NCBI GenBank assembly: GCA_023480885.1
Contig: JAMCWX010000030.1
Span: 1-64,000 of the forward strand
Length of the DNA: 64,000 nt
Direction: 5' to 3'
Source of the DNA: Chloroflexota bacterium
GTDB lineage: Bacteria; Chloroflexota; UBA6077; FW602-bin22; JACPRP01
Shown: positions 28,801 through 36,924 of the stretch, piece by piece
Position numbering within the stretch: position 1 is the stretch's first letter
Layout of the letters: every line of letters starts with the position of its first letter
Position numbers and translations under genes: made by a program
Notes under the pieces: model-generated
What the model was told of the DNA's origin: nothing
Seen by the model: only the letters and a program-made list of their open reading frames with translations
Database searches by the model: none

Positions 28801-31800
28801 GCGATACAGGCGCACGCCATCGCCAGCGTACTGCACGTAGTAGTGGTTGGCATCGTCTAACCAACGGAAAACCAAGACGGGCGAGTAGGTCGCGCTGGAC
28901 GTTCGAACCCTCGCCGAGTAACTGAAATTGGCTGGCACGCTGATGTTCGCAAGCGTATACGCATTGGACCTGAAAGTAGCGTTGTCGTAGTGGTGATGGG
29001 CGCCGGTGCTGGTGAAGCCAACGCTGCCCCAGGTCAGGCTGGTATCCTCAAGGTAGATATACATCGCCCCATTGACGTACACCCGAATCGACTGGCCCTC
29101 GACGTAGACCTTGAGTCGGTACCAGGTGTTGGCTGACCATGGGAAACTGGCGGCGGCGATTTGCGCGTAGACGCCGTTGACCTTGCGCGCCACCTTGACC
29201 TGCCCGGCGTGGAGGAAGGCGACGTACCAGTTGTTGTAATCCTGAACGCGGAAGGCGATGCCCATTGCTCCCGCCGTCGAGCCTATTTCCCTGACGTCCG
29301 CTTCCCAGCTAAAAGTTCTGGAGGTATTGGTGATTTGGTCCCATTTGATGAGGTTCATCGTTCCGCCGGCGGTATTGCTGAGCTCGCCTCCCTCTGCGGC
29401 CCAGGTTCCGTAGAGCGAGGTCCAGCCAGTGAGCGCGCCAAAGCCATCGGTAGTATCGGTGGCGACGCCACTGTAAGTGCCATCGTGCAGGGGCGTCCAC
29501 GAGCCAGATTGTGGCGCCCAGTTGGAAGGTGCAGCAGAGGGGAACGAATCGCTGCTGGTCGTTCCCTGGCCTGAGTAGTATGAGTTGTTAACTACCGACC
29601 AAGAGCCGTAGGTATCCCAGTTGTTAAGGCTGGAGCCACTGGAGAAGCTGTCGCCGAGAAGTGTTTGAAGGTCCCTCAACTGGTTCACAGCGTGTGGGTG
29701 GGCTGGATCGTAATAGTATTGGGTCGCAGTCGACGCATTAGTCTTGGCCGTAATATTGCCAGTTCTGTCGTATTGGAAGGTCTGGTCGTACCCATTGTAG
29801 GTCCCCGCATCAGGAAAGGCGCTGGTGAGCCTGTCGAGGTGATCGTACTGGAAGGTCATCAGGCCACCGGGACTGCCCGTCCTGGCGTCGTCGACGCTGG
29901 TGACGTTGCCGACGGCGTCGTAGCCGTGCTGGAGTTCCTGCAGGGTCTGGCCGGCGGCCTTAGTGTTGATGCGCCAGAGCCTGCCCAACGAGCCCAGCCC
30001 GTCGCTGCTAGGCGCATCGTAGGTCGGGTCACCCCAGCCGGCGGCGTTGTACCCGTAATAGCCGAAGTGGGTCTGGATGGCCTCGTTGCTCAATCCGAGG
30101 CTCTTGATCTGGCCCTGAGCGTTATGGGTGGCGCTGGCGACGTAGCTGTCGGCGCCGACGACGCTGGAAAGGCGGGTGGCGACATCGTAGCTGTTCGCCA
30201 CCACCTCGCCATCGGGATACGTCACCGTGCGGGACTGATCCATCGCGTTGTAGGTGTACGTCGTGGGGTATTCCACACCGTCGATCGTCTCGATCTCCTT
30301 GCTGAGCCTGCCGTTCTTGTCGTAGTACCACCTGGTCGACCCAGAGGGATCGGCCATGGAGGTGCGATGCCCTGTGGCGAAGGAACTCGTATCGCCATTG
30401 TTGCTGTCGTAGACGTAGCTGGCCAGCGGCGTCCCCACTGGCGATTCCTTGCTGGTGAGCCGGTTGAGCGGATCGTAGGAGAAGGTGATGACCTGGCCCT
30501 TGGCGTCGGTTTGCGTCTGGAGGTTGCCCTGGGCATTGTAGGTGTAAGTCCAGTGGCCCATGTCGGGGTCGACCATGTCCACCTTGCGCCCGAGCTTGTC
30601 GTAGCCCATCGTGGTGCGGTTGCCGGCGGCGTCGACCACGAGCGTGAGGTTGTTGAGCACGTCGTAGGAGTAATCGGTGGTGGAGACGACGGTCCAGGGA
30701 TCGTTGCAGCCGCTGTAGCAAGTCCCCTTCAGCTCCTGCACTCTGGCCAGGCGGCCGAAGACATCGCTGATGAAATACTTCGCGTGATTGTTCTCGTCGA
30801 CGCTGCTCACCAGCCAATCGGAGTAGTAGGTCCTCTTTCTGGTGCTATCGGGATTTGTGACGGTGCTAACGCGGCCTAACCCGTCGTACACGTACTGGGT
30901 CTGCGGCTGCGTCGCGCTATTCCATTCTGCGCTCATGAAGCTGGAGTAACCCGCTGGCTGGCCGATTTCACGAGGCACGGATTCCCAGGCTTTCAATCCT
31001 CGATTGTCGTAATGGACGTTCTTCAGCGAAACGCCGTTAACTGTGTCCGAGTACTCCTGCACGAGCCTGCCCAGGCCGTCGAAGAACTGCCTGGTGGTGA
31101 AGTAGTCGGCGGGATTGGCCCCACCGTCGTCCTTGCGACGCTGAGTGGTTACGCGGTAGGGCACGGTGGTCGTGTCGTAGGCGTACTTCACCGTGGCGGC
31201 GTCGGTCGGCGCTTCCAGCGGATCGCGCACCTCGGTTATCCGACCGAAGGTATCGTAAGAGTATCTCCAGGTCGCGCCGTTGGCGTCTGTCTTGCTCAGG
31301 AGCCTGCCCGTGCCAGGGTCGTAGCTCGTGGTCTCGGAGTGAGCCAGCGCGTTGGTGGTGACTGTTGGGAAAGCGTGATAGGTGGTGTCGTACTGGACTG
31401 TCGTCGTGCGCGGGTCGCCCCCAAGGGCGGAATACGAGCCGTAGGTGCCGTACTCGGTGACGCTCGTCCTGTTGCCATAGCTGTCGTAGGCGTAGCTGAC
31501 GTCGGACAGGTTGGTCCCGTCCAAGTTGCGCCTGACGGCGGTTAGCAATCCACGGGTACCAGGTTGATCTCCCCAGCCCATGTGGTCGTCGTAGAGGTAC
31601 CAGGTCGAGCTCTTCCAGTCGCCGTCGACGTTGGAGCCGTTATTCACGTAAACGTTGACGAAGGCGGGCTTATCCACGATGTAGGCGGTGGCGTCGGCCC
31701 GTGGGAAGTAGCCTGTGCGAGTGTGCCTGTACCACTGGCCCGATGCCGGGTCGGCCTCGCCCCACTCGTAAACATCGGTCAGGTTGCCGAACTGGGTGCC

Positions 31801-34137
31801 GTTCTGATCGGCAGGGTTATAGGCGTAAGTGGTTGTGGAGCGCTTCGACCCCAACCAGTCATCCTTCCTGCTCTGGTAGATGAAGTTAATAGCCTTGTGC
31901 GGCAAGCTGTTATCGAGCACGATTATCTTGTCGTAGGCGTTGACCACGTAGCGCAGGATTGTGCCCCCGCTGTCCTTGTATTCGGTGCGGTAATTGCGGC
32001 CCGTGAACGTCTCGGCGTTGGGATCGCTCATCGGGTTGTGGACGCACCAGGTCAGGGCGCAATCGCCACCCGAAGGCGTTGCATTGGTGGTATAGAAGTA
32101 GCTCACCGTGCTATTGTTCGCCGCATCGGTGGTGGTGACCTGATTGAACCCCCTGTACTCGCCGTCGTACCAGTTGCCACCGGGCACGTAGTAGGCTGGG
32201 CCTCCCGCGTAACCGTAAGTGGTCGTCTCATCGTCGCCGATTCCTGGGCTCACCCTTCTGACGGTGATAACCTGCCTCGTCCACGTGAGGGCTGGGCTGC
32301 CGCCTGGCATCTGCGCGTAGGTGTAGACGAGCTTGCCGCCATAGCCGTTCTCTACGGTAACCAGGTGCGGCCAGGTGAAAGAGGCGCCAAAGTTGTTGTA
32401 TGGGTCGTTGTACGACGTGGTCAGGTCGTCGTAATAGAAGCGCATCGAAGGCAGCGCTGAGACCCCATCCGCCCCGATCTGCTTCACCGCGGTCAGGCGT
32501 ATCTTGCCGCTGAACCACATCCCCCCGTTGAGGCCACTGTATGACCTTGGGCTGAAATTGTATTCGAAACTGTATTGCCGCACGAGCGCTCCATCGAGGT
32601 TGACCTTGATGGCTTCCAGATACCTGGTTTCCATTACCCTGGGCGATGGAACCGCAGAGTCGATCGGGTCGTCAGCGCGGATATTCCCGAGATGGGAATC
32701 CCAATCGTTTGAAAGGAGGTCGAAGTGGACGTTGACGCGCCCGTTGGGGTACGAGGTCGTCGGGACGCCGTAGTAGATTTCCTGGGGATACGCCGCGCGG
32801 ACGTAGGGCTTGCAGTCGCAGCACGAGCACTGGCCGCCAATGTCTTGCCAGTAGACGACCTTGATCTGGTTGCCGTTGGGGTCGCGCATAAGGTTGAGGT
32901 CCCAGCGATAATAGTGGTCGTGCCAACTGCCATCCCAGGTTTTGTAGTATTGCTGCGAATCCGTGGTGCCACCGAACTCGTAGTATACGCCGCTCTTATC
33001 CCAGACCTTCCAGACGTTGTTCTCGAAGGCGATGCGATAGTAGCTCTCGAACTTGGTGTGCCAGTTGAGGCCCGTATCTTGTATCAACTCGTGGCCCTCG
33101 CCGTTCATCTGTAGGAACCTGCGTCCCGTGCCCTCGTCGTAGCTGACGCGTCCGAGGTCGAGGTTCCAGCCTATGCCCACCCAGGAGCCCGTGGCCTGAT
33201 TCCCCCTCATCTCGTCGGCTCGCCCGCTGTTGTAGGTAAGGGACAGTTTGGGCTCGAAGCCGCCGGGGCCAGGTGGCACTTCGAGCGGGTGCTGAGTGGT
33301 CGCCGTGCCCGAGTGGAGGTCGTTCTGAAAGCCGAGGATCAGCCCAGGGGCCGAGATATTGGGGTCGGTCTGCGTGGTGTACTGGCTGAAGTGGTTGACC
33401 GTTGCCGTCAGGGTCCTGGCGACCAGGTCGACCTGGGCGGGAACGATGGTCCACTGGTTGCTGGCTTCGTCGAGGAAGTAGAGCCTGAGCGCCTCGGGGT
33501 TGAGGCCCTTCATCTCGTCGTCTGTGTAGGCGATCGTAATCTGAACGTCTTTGTCGAAGTGGCGGACGTGAGCATCGCCGCGATGGATAGCACGGGCGTC
33601 GAGCTCGAATCTGTGCACGATAGTGCGGTCCGCCGGGACTCGCGCGTCGAGCGGCTTGAAGGAAGCGCGAAGTCTTTCCTTAGATGCGCCTGCGGGAAAC
33701 CTAACGCTGACCTTGCCATCGCGCGACCTGAGCGTGCCGTCTCGGTCGGGATCGATTTCGATTTCATCAGTGTCCGTTGTCGCGCCTGATCCCGTTATCG
33801 TCGGCGTGGCAGTCGGGACGGGTGCCACCGTGGGCAGGGCGACGGCGACAGGCGTAGGCGTGGCGACTGGCGTGGCCGTGGGCGTCGATGTAGCCCTCGG
33901 CATCACGGGCGTCAGAGTGGCTATCAGCAGCAGTGTCGGCGTGATCGAAGGCTTGACAGGGGTGGTCGGATTCACGGTCGCGGATGCCTTGGGAGAGGGA
34001 ACGGCGGCCTCGGCCGAGTGGGCGCCTGTGTCGAGCTTGCCGCTGGGTGATGGCGTGGAGCCCAGAAGCAGGGAGAGGACGCAGACGAGGCTGAGGAAGC
34101 GGTAGGCCAGCCTGAGACGACGGTTCGTAGTCACCAC
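25804..34137 (-). CDS. Full-length secreted Rhs/YD-repeat polymorphic toxin
   Basis: About 2,777 aa. GTG 34137 is chosen because GGTGGAG lies 5 nt upstream; an ATG at 34173 has no such site. Order: signal peptide (RLAYRFLSLVCVLSLLLG), a Thr/Pro-rich linker, a ZU5-like beta domain (about 145-270), an SpvB-like start of the shell (about 290), long YD-repeat shell (about 700-1,410), several jelly-roll domains (about 1,506-2,160), renewed YD repeats with a further jelly-roll (ETYAHFALEND), core (YLLSDHLGGTVGVVDANG), hinge and DPSGH (about 2,580). The last 195 residues hold the toxin: ENQLGRNLPQNFPVVDRFEN, SIKSIDLTAKSY, and AVDLAIPSSGWTQAQM, a pattern seen in CdiA-type restriction-endonuclease-fold toxins. 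This is the only Rhs gene here with export and start signals. Two immunity paralogues follow. Nuclease activity is inferred by motif. Confidence 0.88.
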   Translation of the reverse strand: MVTTNRRLRLAYRFLSLVCVLSLLLGSTPSPSGKLDTGAHSAEAAVPSPKASATVNPTTPVKPSITPTLLLIATLTPVMPRATSTPTATPVATPTPVAVALPTVAPVPTATPTITGSGATTDTDEIEIDPDRDGTLRSRDGKVSVRFPAGASKERLRASFKPLDARVPADRTIVHRFELDARAIHRGDAHVRHFDKDVQITIAYTDDEMKGLNPEALRLYFLDEASNQWTIVPAQVDLVARTLTATVNHFSQYTTQTDPNISAPGLILGFQNDLHSGTATTQHPLEVPPGPGGFEPKLSLTYNSGRADEMRGNQATGSWVGIGWNLDLGRVSYDEGTGRRFLQMNGEGHELIQDTGLNWHTKFESYYRIAFENNVWKVWDKSGVYYEFGGTTDSQQYYKTWDGSWHDHYYRWDLNLMRDPNGNQIKVVYWQDIGGQCSCCDCKPYVRAAYPQEIYYGVPTTSYPNGRVNVHFDLLSNDWDSHLGNIRADDPIDSAVPSPRVMETRYLEAIKVNLDGALVRQYSFEYNFSPRSYSGLNGGMWFSGKIRLTAVKQIGADGVSALPSMRFYYDDLTTSYNDPYNNFGASFTWPHLVTVENGYGGKLVYTYAQMPGGSPALTWTRQVITVRRVSPGIGDDETTTYGYAGGPAYYVPGGNWYDGEYRGFNQVTTTDAANNSTVSYFYTTNATPSGGDCALTWCVHNPMSDPNAETFTGRNYRTEYKDSGGTILRYVVNAYDKIIVLDNSLPHKAINFIYQSRKDDWLGSKRSTTTYAYNPADQNGTQFGNLTDVYEWGEADPASGQWYRHTRTGYFPRADATAYIVDKPAFVNVYVNNGSNVDGDWKSSTWYLYDDHMGWGDQPGTRGLLTAVRRNLDGTNLSDVSYAYDSYGNRTSVTEYGTYGSYSALGGDPRTTTVQYDTTYHAFPTVTTNALAHSETTSYDPGTGRLLSKTDANGATWRYSYDTFGRITEVRDPLEAPTDAATVKYAYDTTTVPYRVTTQRRKDDGGANPADYFTTRQFFDGLGRLVQEYSDTVNGVSLKNVHYDNRGLKAWESVPREIGQPAGYSSFMSAEWNSATQPQTQYVYDGLGRVSTVTNPDSTRKRTYYSDWLVSSVDENNHAKYFISDVFGRLARVQELKGTCYSGCNDPWTVVSTTDYSYDVLNNLTLVVDAAGNRTTMGYDKLGRKVDMVDPDMGHWTYTYNAQGNLQTQTDAKGQVITFSYDPLNRLTSKESPVGTPLASYVYDSNNGDTSSFATGHRTSMADPSGSTRWYYDKNGRLSKEIETIDGVEYPTTYTYNAMDQSRTVTYPDGEVVANSYDVATRLSSVVGADSYVASATHNAQGQIKSLGLSNEAIQTHFGYYGYNAAGWGDPTYDAPSSDGLGSLGRLWRINTKAAGQTLQELQHGYDAVGNVTSVDDARTGSPGGLMTFQYDHLDRLTSAFPDAGTYNGYDQTFQYDRTGNITAKTNASTATQYYYDPAHPHAVNQLRDLQTLLGDSFSSGSSLNNWDTYGSWSVVNNSYYSGQGTTSSDSFPSAAPSNWAPQSGSWTPLHDGTYSGVATDTTDGFGALTGWTSLYGTWAAEGGELSNTAGGTMNLIKWDQITNTSRTFSWEADVREIGSTAGAMGIAFRVQDYNNWYVAFLHAGQVKVARKVNGVYAQIAAASFPWSANTWYRLKVYVEGQSIRVYVNGAMYIYLEDTSLTWGSVGFTSTGAHHHYDNATFRSNAYTLANISVPANFSYSARVRTSSATYSPVLVFRWLDDANHYYVQYAGDGVRLYRKLGGQIALLQIIGPAPTWPLDWQTMKVVVNNNNINVYVNDALYINYTDAAIASGRIGMMTIGQTYYDDVTVADIYGNSLLFDSSFNNASGWSGWSGGWTWENGEYSSYYPAPSRSVAIWSSGPIEGPIGATYQVTAREEIGAASGSFGMVFRYQDGGNWYMVELTTDAGIRKMRFYKRQGNVGYVLAETPFAWQQGVNYTFKAIVYGSDIRVYVDGTMLRFNDSAFGPGRLALSSVNGHHHFDNASITSYGYSVSKLGADWADYTFSARVQKPADTDSINLYFRWQDANNFYWVALYGSGLLLGKKVNGVWTELASNGAGTPARPPGVWYTVKVEVNGSNIKAYIDNVLYIDAYDGSLSRGKVAMNANYRGYYDDVTVVGLNAASFTAQYDPNGNLTSGGVRTITWDKENRPTQITYDGNTTSFVYDGDGKRVKKTGPATTFAEGFQSGNANWTYSPYQTVPYVDNGQYTIRSTGTNADYSANFYRNAYSVPTGNEVRFEFKVDATETYAHFALENDTGGTYRRWAFISAGGKAFVQYADDTGWYYPQDLINPVKTNTWYVAILRADDINGFKIDVHERDNPSVVGTYTRPMPTGLSWRFHHWIWRNTSYIANYVERKVNGGTTVYVGNLFEKNTSTGEVTKYYYAEGRRIAMRKVGGANPGLSYLLSDHLGGTVGVVDANGSLKDGYYFAYGGSRLGGGGMPTDRLFTGQTLDGDGLYQVGSRHYDPAIGRFLQPDPMGQLKLNDSAPFLPLTVSYSDPGLAIGLGQWNRGQRSLAAPLDPQLLNRYSYSRNNPETYYDPSGHFVWMIAGALIGGGVYVATHWDQVQRGEVNYAEAGLYVLGGAAGGAIAEVALPAAGAAVAPLFQRASVWAQPPLQRGIQIENQLGRNLPQNFPVVDRFENGVVTSIKSIDLTAKSYQNVDTLTRTVKGYVDAMAAYQGQEPAWAGRAITADEITGRAVDLAIPSSGWTQAQMIALQELQKYATSVNVTLNIIPVQ
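26340..27632 (-). repeat. Rhs core repeat, copy E (within the full-length gene)
   Basis: The expressed copy of the segment found in cassettes A, B and D. Upstream it continues into the jelly-roll domains instead of the TTGTTAAGGTGC junction. Confidence 0.8.
27650..29620 (-). repeat. Tandem jelly-roll domain repeats inside Rhs
   Basis: At least four units of about 150 residues share W..V...VN...I.VYVN or IKAYIDN, a conserved HHHFDNA/HHHYDNA or YYDDVTV segment, and a NWY/NFYW substrate-face motif. They look like LamG/concanavalin-type glycan-binding folds inserted between YD-repeat blocks. Internal DNA similarity suggests duplication. Confidence 0.65.
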
Positions 34138-34173
34138 AGCATCTCCACCGAGAGAGCAGGTAGTCGAGTCCAT

Positions 34174-34384
34174 CGCGAGGGCAGGGGAGCGGAAGTAACT
34201 GCCAATCCCTCCAGCCTACTGCCCTGGATGGCGTGTGGTCGCCTATGTGGCTTGTATTATATCACAGATTCGCTGGTAGTCAAGAGCCCTACAAGGCGGG
34301 TGATCGCCAGTACGAGAATACGCTTAACCGCAAAGAGCGCAAAGAGCGCAGAGGGGAAAATATTGAGGTCGAACCACCATGGAG
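34174..34384. repeat. Intergenic region with CAAAGAGCG direct repeats
   Basis: Between the Rhs gene and a BON protein gene. A short purine-rich tandem (AACCGCAAAGAGCGCAAAG and onward) lies at 34326-34355. Similar strings recur in many bacterial genomes as dispersed repeats. No gene is seen. Confidence 0.4.
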
Positions 34385-35110
34385 TTATAGCGCCGGCCGC
34401 TCCATGCCCCCGCCGGGGTAAACCGCCAGCTTATTGATCACGTCCTTCACGCCCAGGATATACCAGCAGTCGTCCTCGGCCATTTGCCTTTCGCCTTCGC
34501 TGCAGACGGACCCGAGCAGCGTGACCGTGCCGTGACGTGTCCGCACCAGAACTTCGCTCTCGTCGACGAAGGGGTCCTTCTCCAGCGCTGTCTCGCAGGC
34601 GTCCGTGATCTGATCGTCGCCGTCGGGCTCGGGATAAAGGACCTGCAGGTCGTTGATCACGTCTTGCGTCCCCGCCACCCACCACGCGGCCGCGCCAGCC
34701 AGACGTTTGCGCAGTAGCGATTCCACCTCGCCCTCCAGCCTGACTATGCCTCTCTGCACCGATACCTTGATGCGTGTTTGGTCGATCCAGCGGTCTTGCT
34801 CGAGCGCATCGACGACGTGCTGGCGGATCTGCCTGTCTGAGCGGGATGGCTTCACCACGATTGACAGGTTGTTCTCGATGCTCTTTACACCCTTAACGTG
34901 GAGCGCGTCGTTCTCGACGCGACGTTTATCGGCCAGGCGACTGACCTTTCCCGCAAGCACGATGGTGGCGTCGCGTGAGCTAACGCGCACGTCAGACTCG
35001 CCCCAGTTTATGCGATCGTCGCCAGTAATGGCCTCTATGACCTCTTGTGCCAAGTCGATACGCGATCTCACGTAATTGCTTGGGAGCAATATGCGTGCCG
35101 ACCTTTGCAT
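34385..35110 (-). CDS. Triple BON-domain protein
   Basis: 241 aa with three BON domains in tandem (about 18-88, 92-160, 165-232), each with the G-x-V-x-L-x-G core (VLAGKVSRLADK, VRLEGEVESL, VTLLGSVCSE) and a closing VINxL or IENNL segment. BON domains bind membranes or phospholipid and occur in envelope-stress proteins such as OsmY. No signal peptide is visible from ATG 35110, which has a weak AGAAGGG upstream; a longer frame to 35221 is unsupported. A single-BON protein is divergently transcribed 54 bp away, so they probably share a control region. Confidence 0.8.
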   Translation of the reverse strand: MQRSARILLPSNYVRSRIDLAQEVIEAITGDDRINWGESDVRVSSRDATIVLAGKVSRLADKRRVENDALHVKGVKSIENNLSIVVKPSRSDRQIRQHVVDALEQDRWIDQTRIKVSVQRGIVRLEGEVESLLRKRLAGAAAWWVAGTQDVINDLQVLYPEPDGDDQITDACETALEKDPFVDESEVLVRTRHGTVTLLGSVCSEGERQMAEDDCWYILGVKDVINKLAVYPGGGMERPAL

Positions 35111-35164
35111 CTGGCACCCTTCTTGCGGAAAGCGTTGTGGAAACAGTGGTCTAGGAGATGGCTT

Positions 35165-35455
35165 GTGCGTTACTGGGTGCCACCTGAGGCAGGATTGGGG
35201 GGGCCTGGCCTCCCTGAGCATGGATATCCTCCTGAAAAGAAAGAGGACAAGGAGATCTCCGAGGCAGTGCGCCTGGCCTTGTTCCTCGATCCCGATATCG
35301 ACGAGAAGCAGTTCAGCATCAGGACAGAGGACGGCGTCGTCTACCTCTCAGGCTTCGCCAAATCGGAGGACGAACGGCAGAGGGTATATAACCTGGCTCT
35401 GGGAGTGGAGGGAGTGCACGACGTAATCGACCAGGTGCGCCTGGTGAGTGAATGA
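35165..35455 (+). CDS. Single BON-domain protein
   Basis: 96 aa. GTG 35165 is chosen because AGGAGA lies upstream; an earlier start would overlap the divergent gene. A proline/glycine-rich N-terminus leads into one BON domain (ISEAVRLALFLDPDIDEKQF, DGVVYLSGFAKSEDERQR, GVHDVIDQVRLV). Probably works with the triple-BON protein at the envelope. Divergent to it with a 54-bp gap. No signal sequence is visible, so location is uncertain. Confidence 0.7.
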   Translation: MRYWVPPEAGLGGPGLPEHGYPPEKKEDKEISEAVRLALFLDPDIDEKQFSIRTEDGVVYLSGFAKSEDERQRVYNLALGVEGVHDVIDQVRLVSE

Positions 35456-35472
35456 GCGCAGCCCTCGACGTT

Positions 35473-36024
35473 CTAGATGTTCATCCGCGTCTGCGTGCTC
35501 GTCTTACCTGACAGCGCGTCGAGGATAGCCGCGCTGAACTGTGGCAAGTCCTCGGGCTTCCGCGATGTGATCAGATTGCCGTCCCTCACCACCGGCTTGT
35601 CCACGTAATTGGCGCCAGCGTTCTTGAGATCGACCGCTATCGAGGGCCAGCACGTGGCCGTGCGCCCCCGAACGATGTCGGCTGAGATGAGAAGTTGCGG
35701 GCCGTGGCAGACAGCGGCGACGATCCTGCCGGCCTGGTTTGCATCCTTGACGAGGTTGATCATCGCCGGCTGCAAGCGCATCTTGTCAGGGGCGTAGCCG
35801 CCTGGAATGATCACCGCGTCGAAGTCGCTGCCTCTGGCGTCCTTGGCGGCCGCGTCCGCCCTGATCGCCGCGCCGTGCTTCCCGTGGAAAACGTCCTTAG
35901 TCCCTGGGCCGACGATAGTCACCTGTACACCGGCGTCTTTCATCGCCTTCAGTGGCTCCAGCAATTCGCTGTCCAAGAAATCGTCCTCAACGAGGATGGC
36001 TACGCGCTTTCGTTGAAGTGCCAT
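35473..36024 (-). CDS. DJ-1/PfpI-family protein
   Basis: 183 aa, full length for the family. Members are cysteine peptidases, glyoxalases or deglycases in the cytoplasm. Seen: VAILVEDDFLDSELLEPL with the conserved acidic residue, DAVIIPGGYAPDKMR, and the nucleophile elbow IVAAVCHGPQLLIS with Cys and His. The start ATG 36024 has GGAGGAGAA upstream. The substrate cannot be inferred. Stress-related neighbours (BON, zincin, ECF sigma) fit a protein-damage role. Confidence 0.9.
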   Translation of the reverse strand: MALQRKRVAILVEDDFLDSELLEPLKAMKDAGVQVTIVGPGTKDVFHGKHGAAIRADAAAKDARGSDFDAVIIPGGYAPDKMRLQPAMINLVKDANQAGRIVAAVCHGPQLLISADIVRGRTATCWPSIAVDLKNAGANYVDKPVVRDGNLITSRKPEDLPQFSAAILDALSGKTSTQTRMNI

Positions 36025-36120
36025 GATTCTCCTCCCTTTCGGAAAACCGCAAATGAGGATACGAAAAACAGCCGTTTGGAGCTTCTAAGGCAGCAATATT
36101 CGTGCCAGTTGAGGGGACGT

Positions 36121-36768
36121 TCAGCGCAGCTTGGCAGGGTGTGGCGCTGGCTCGCTTATCATCTCGCTGATTTCGTCGGCCTGGCGAAGAAGATCCTCGA
36201 CTAGATCGTGGAGATCGGGATCGACCTCTTTGAGCTCCTCTCGCAAATCTGGAAAGAAGAAGTAGCTCAAACCACAAGCAACGTATTCGCCGATGCTTTC
36301 GCTGGCCAGCGGCTCGGTGAAAGCTCCGCGCGTCTTGGCCTCGCGATAAAGCGTGTTGAGCTTCTGCCTCGTGGTTGGCGAGAAGAATGTGGTCACCGCG
36401 TGAGCGAACTCGTGGCGCATCGCCAGCAGCGTCCTCCACGATACGACCACGGCCACGTAATTCCCGACCACCTCGGTTATGCCGTCGCAATCGTCAATGC
36501 AGAGGCGCCCCGCGTGCCAGCGCTTCTGCCGTACGCTGTCGTTGAGGATTTCTGCCGACGACGGCGCTTCTCCCCTGTCGAGGATCCAAATCTTTGTGGG
36601 ATGGTCGTGAGCCAGTAGCAACAGCAGCAGCGGATAGACTTCCAGGGCCGCGACCATTTTCTCTGCCGCCATCTGGTGAGGGGAGCGAACGATCATCCCT
36701 TCGATCAGCTCGTGCTTCGTTCTTCCGTTCAGTCGGACCTTAAGGTCGTCGGTGAGGCTGCGTCCCAT
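36121..36768 (-). CDS. Zincin-like metalloprotease-fold protein
   Basis: 215 aa. The motif LAMRHEFAHAVTTFF gives HExxH, the zinc-binding and catalytic pair of zincins. A downstream glutamate in ESIGEYVACGL is a good candidate for the third ligand. No signal peptide or membrane segment is evident apart from a hydrophobic run (VYPLLLLLLAH). The C-terminus is acidic. I cannot place it in a named peptidase family. It is transcribed alone from the promoter at 36851-36879. It may act on a cytoplasmic substrate; activity is unproven. Confidence 0.65.
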   Translation of the reverse strand: MGRSLTDDLKVRLNGRTKHELIEGMIVRSPHQMAAEKMVAALEVYPLLLLLLAHDHPTKIWILDRGEAPSSAEILNDSVRQKRWHAGRLCIDDCDGITEVVGNYVAVVVSWRTLLAMRHEFAHAVTTFFSPTTRQKLNTLYREAKTRGAFTEPLASESIGEYVACGLSYFFFPDLREELKEVDPDLHDLVEDLLRQADEISEMISEPAPHPAKLR

Positions 36769-36850
36769 TCCCCTCTTCCTCCTCCGCCTCTCCCACCAGG
36801 TAACGGCCTTCCGACCTTACTCTGAAGTCTAAGAGACCCGCGGCTTTTGC

Positions 36851-36879
36851 ATTATAGCACACTCGGAATCAGCAGACAA
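36851..36879 (-). promoter_or_regulatory. Sigma-70-type promoter of the zincin-like gene
   Basis: On the minus strand, TTGTCT (36879-36874), a 17-nt spacer and a perfect TATAAT (36856-36851). Start would be about 75 nt upstream of ATG 36768. Confidence 0.55.
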
Positions 36880-36924
36880 GGCTTGCCCTTGTGAAGGACG
36901 GACGCTTGCGTGCCAAGGTGCCAG

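Noticed and set aside
29665-30879. Long plus-strand frame opposite the YD repeats (404 codons)
   Set aside because: Antisense shadow caused by GC-rich third positions in the Rhs gene; no start signals and no protein-like sequence.
34185-36024. CRISPR array
   Set aside because: The only short direct repeats here (CAAAGAGCG) have no spacers. No CRISPR-like repeat-spacer pattern was found anywhere in the window.
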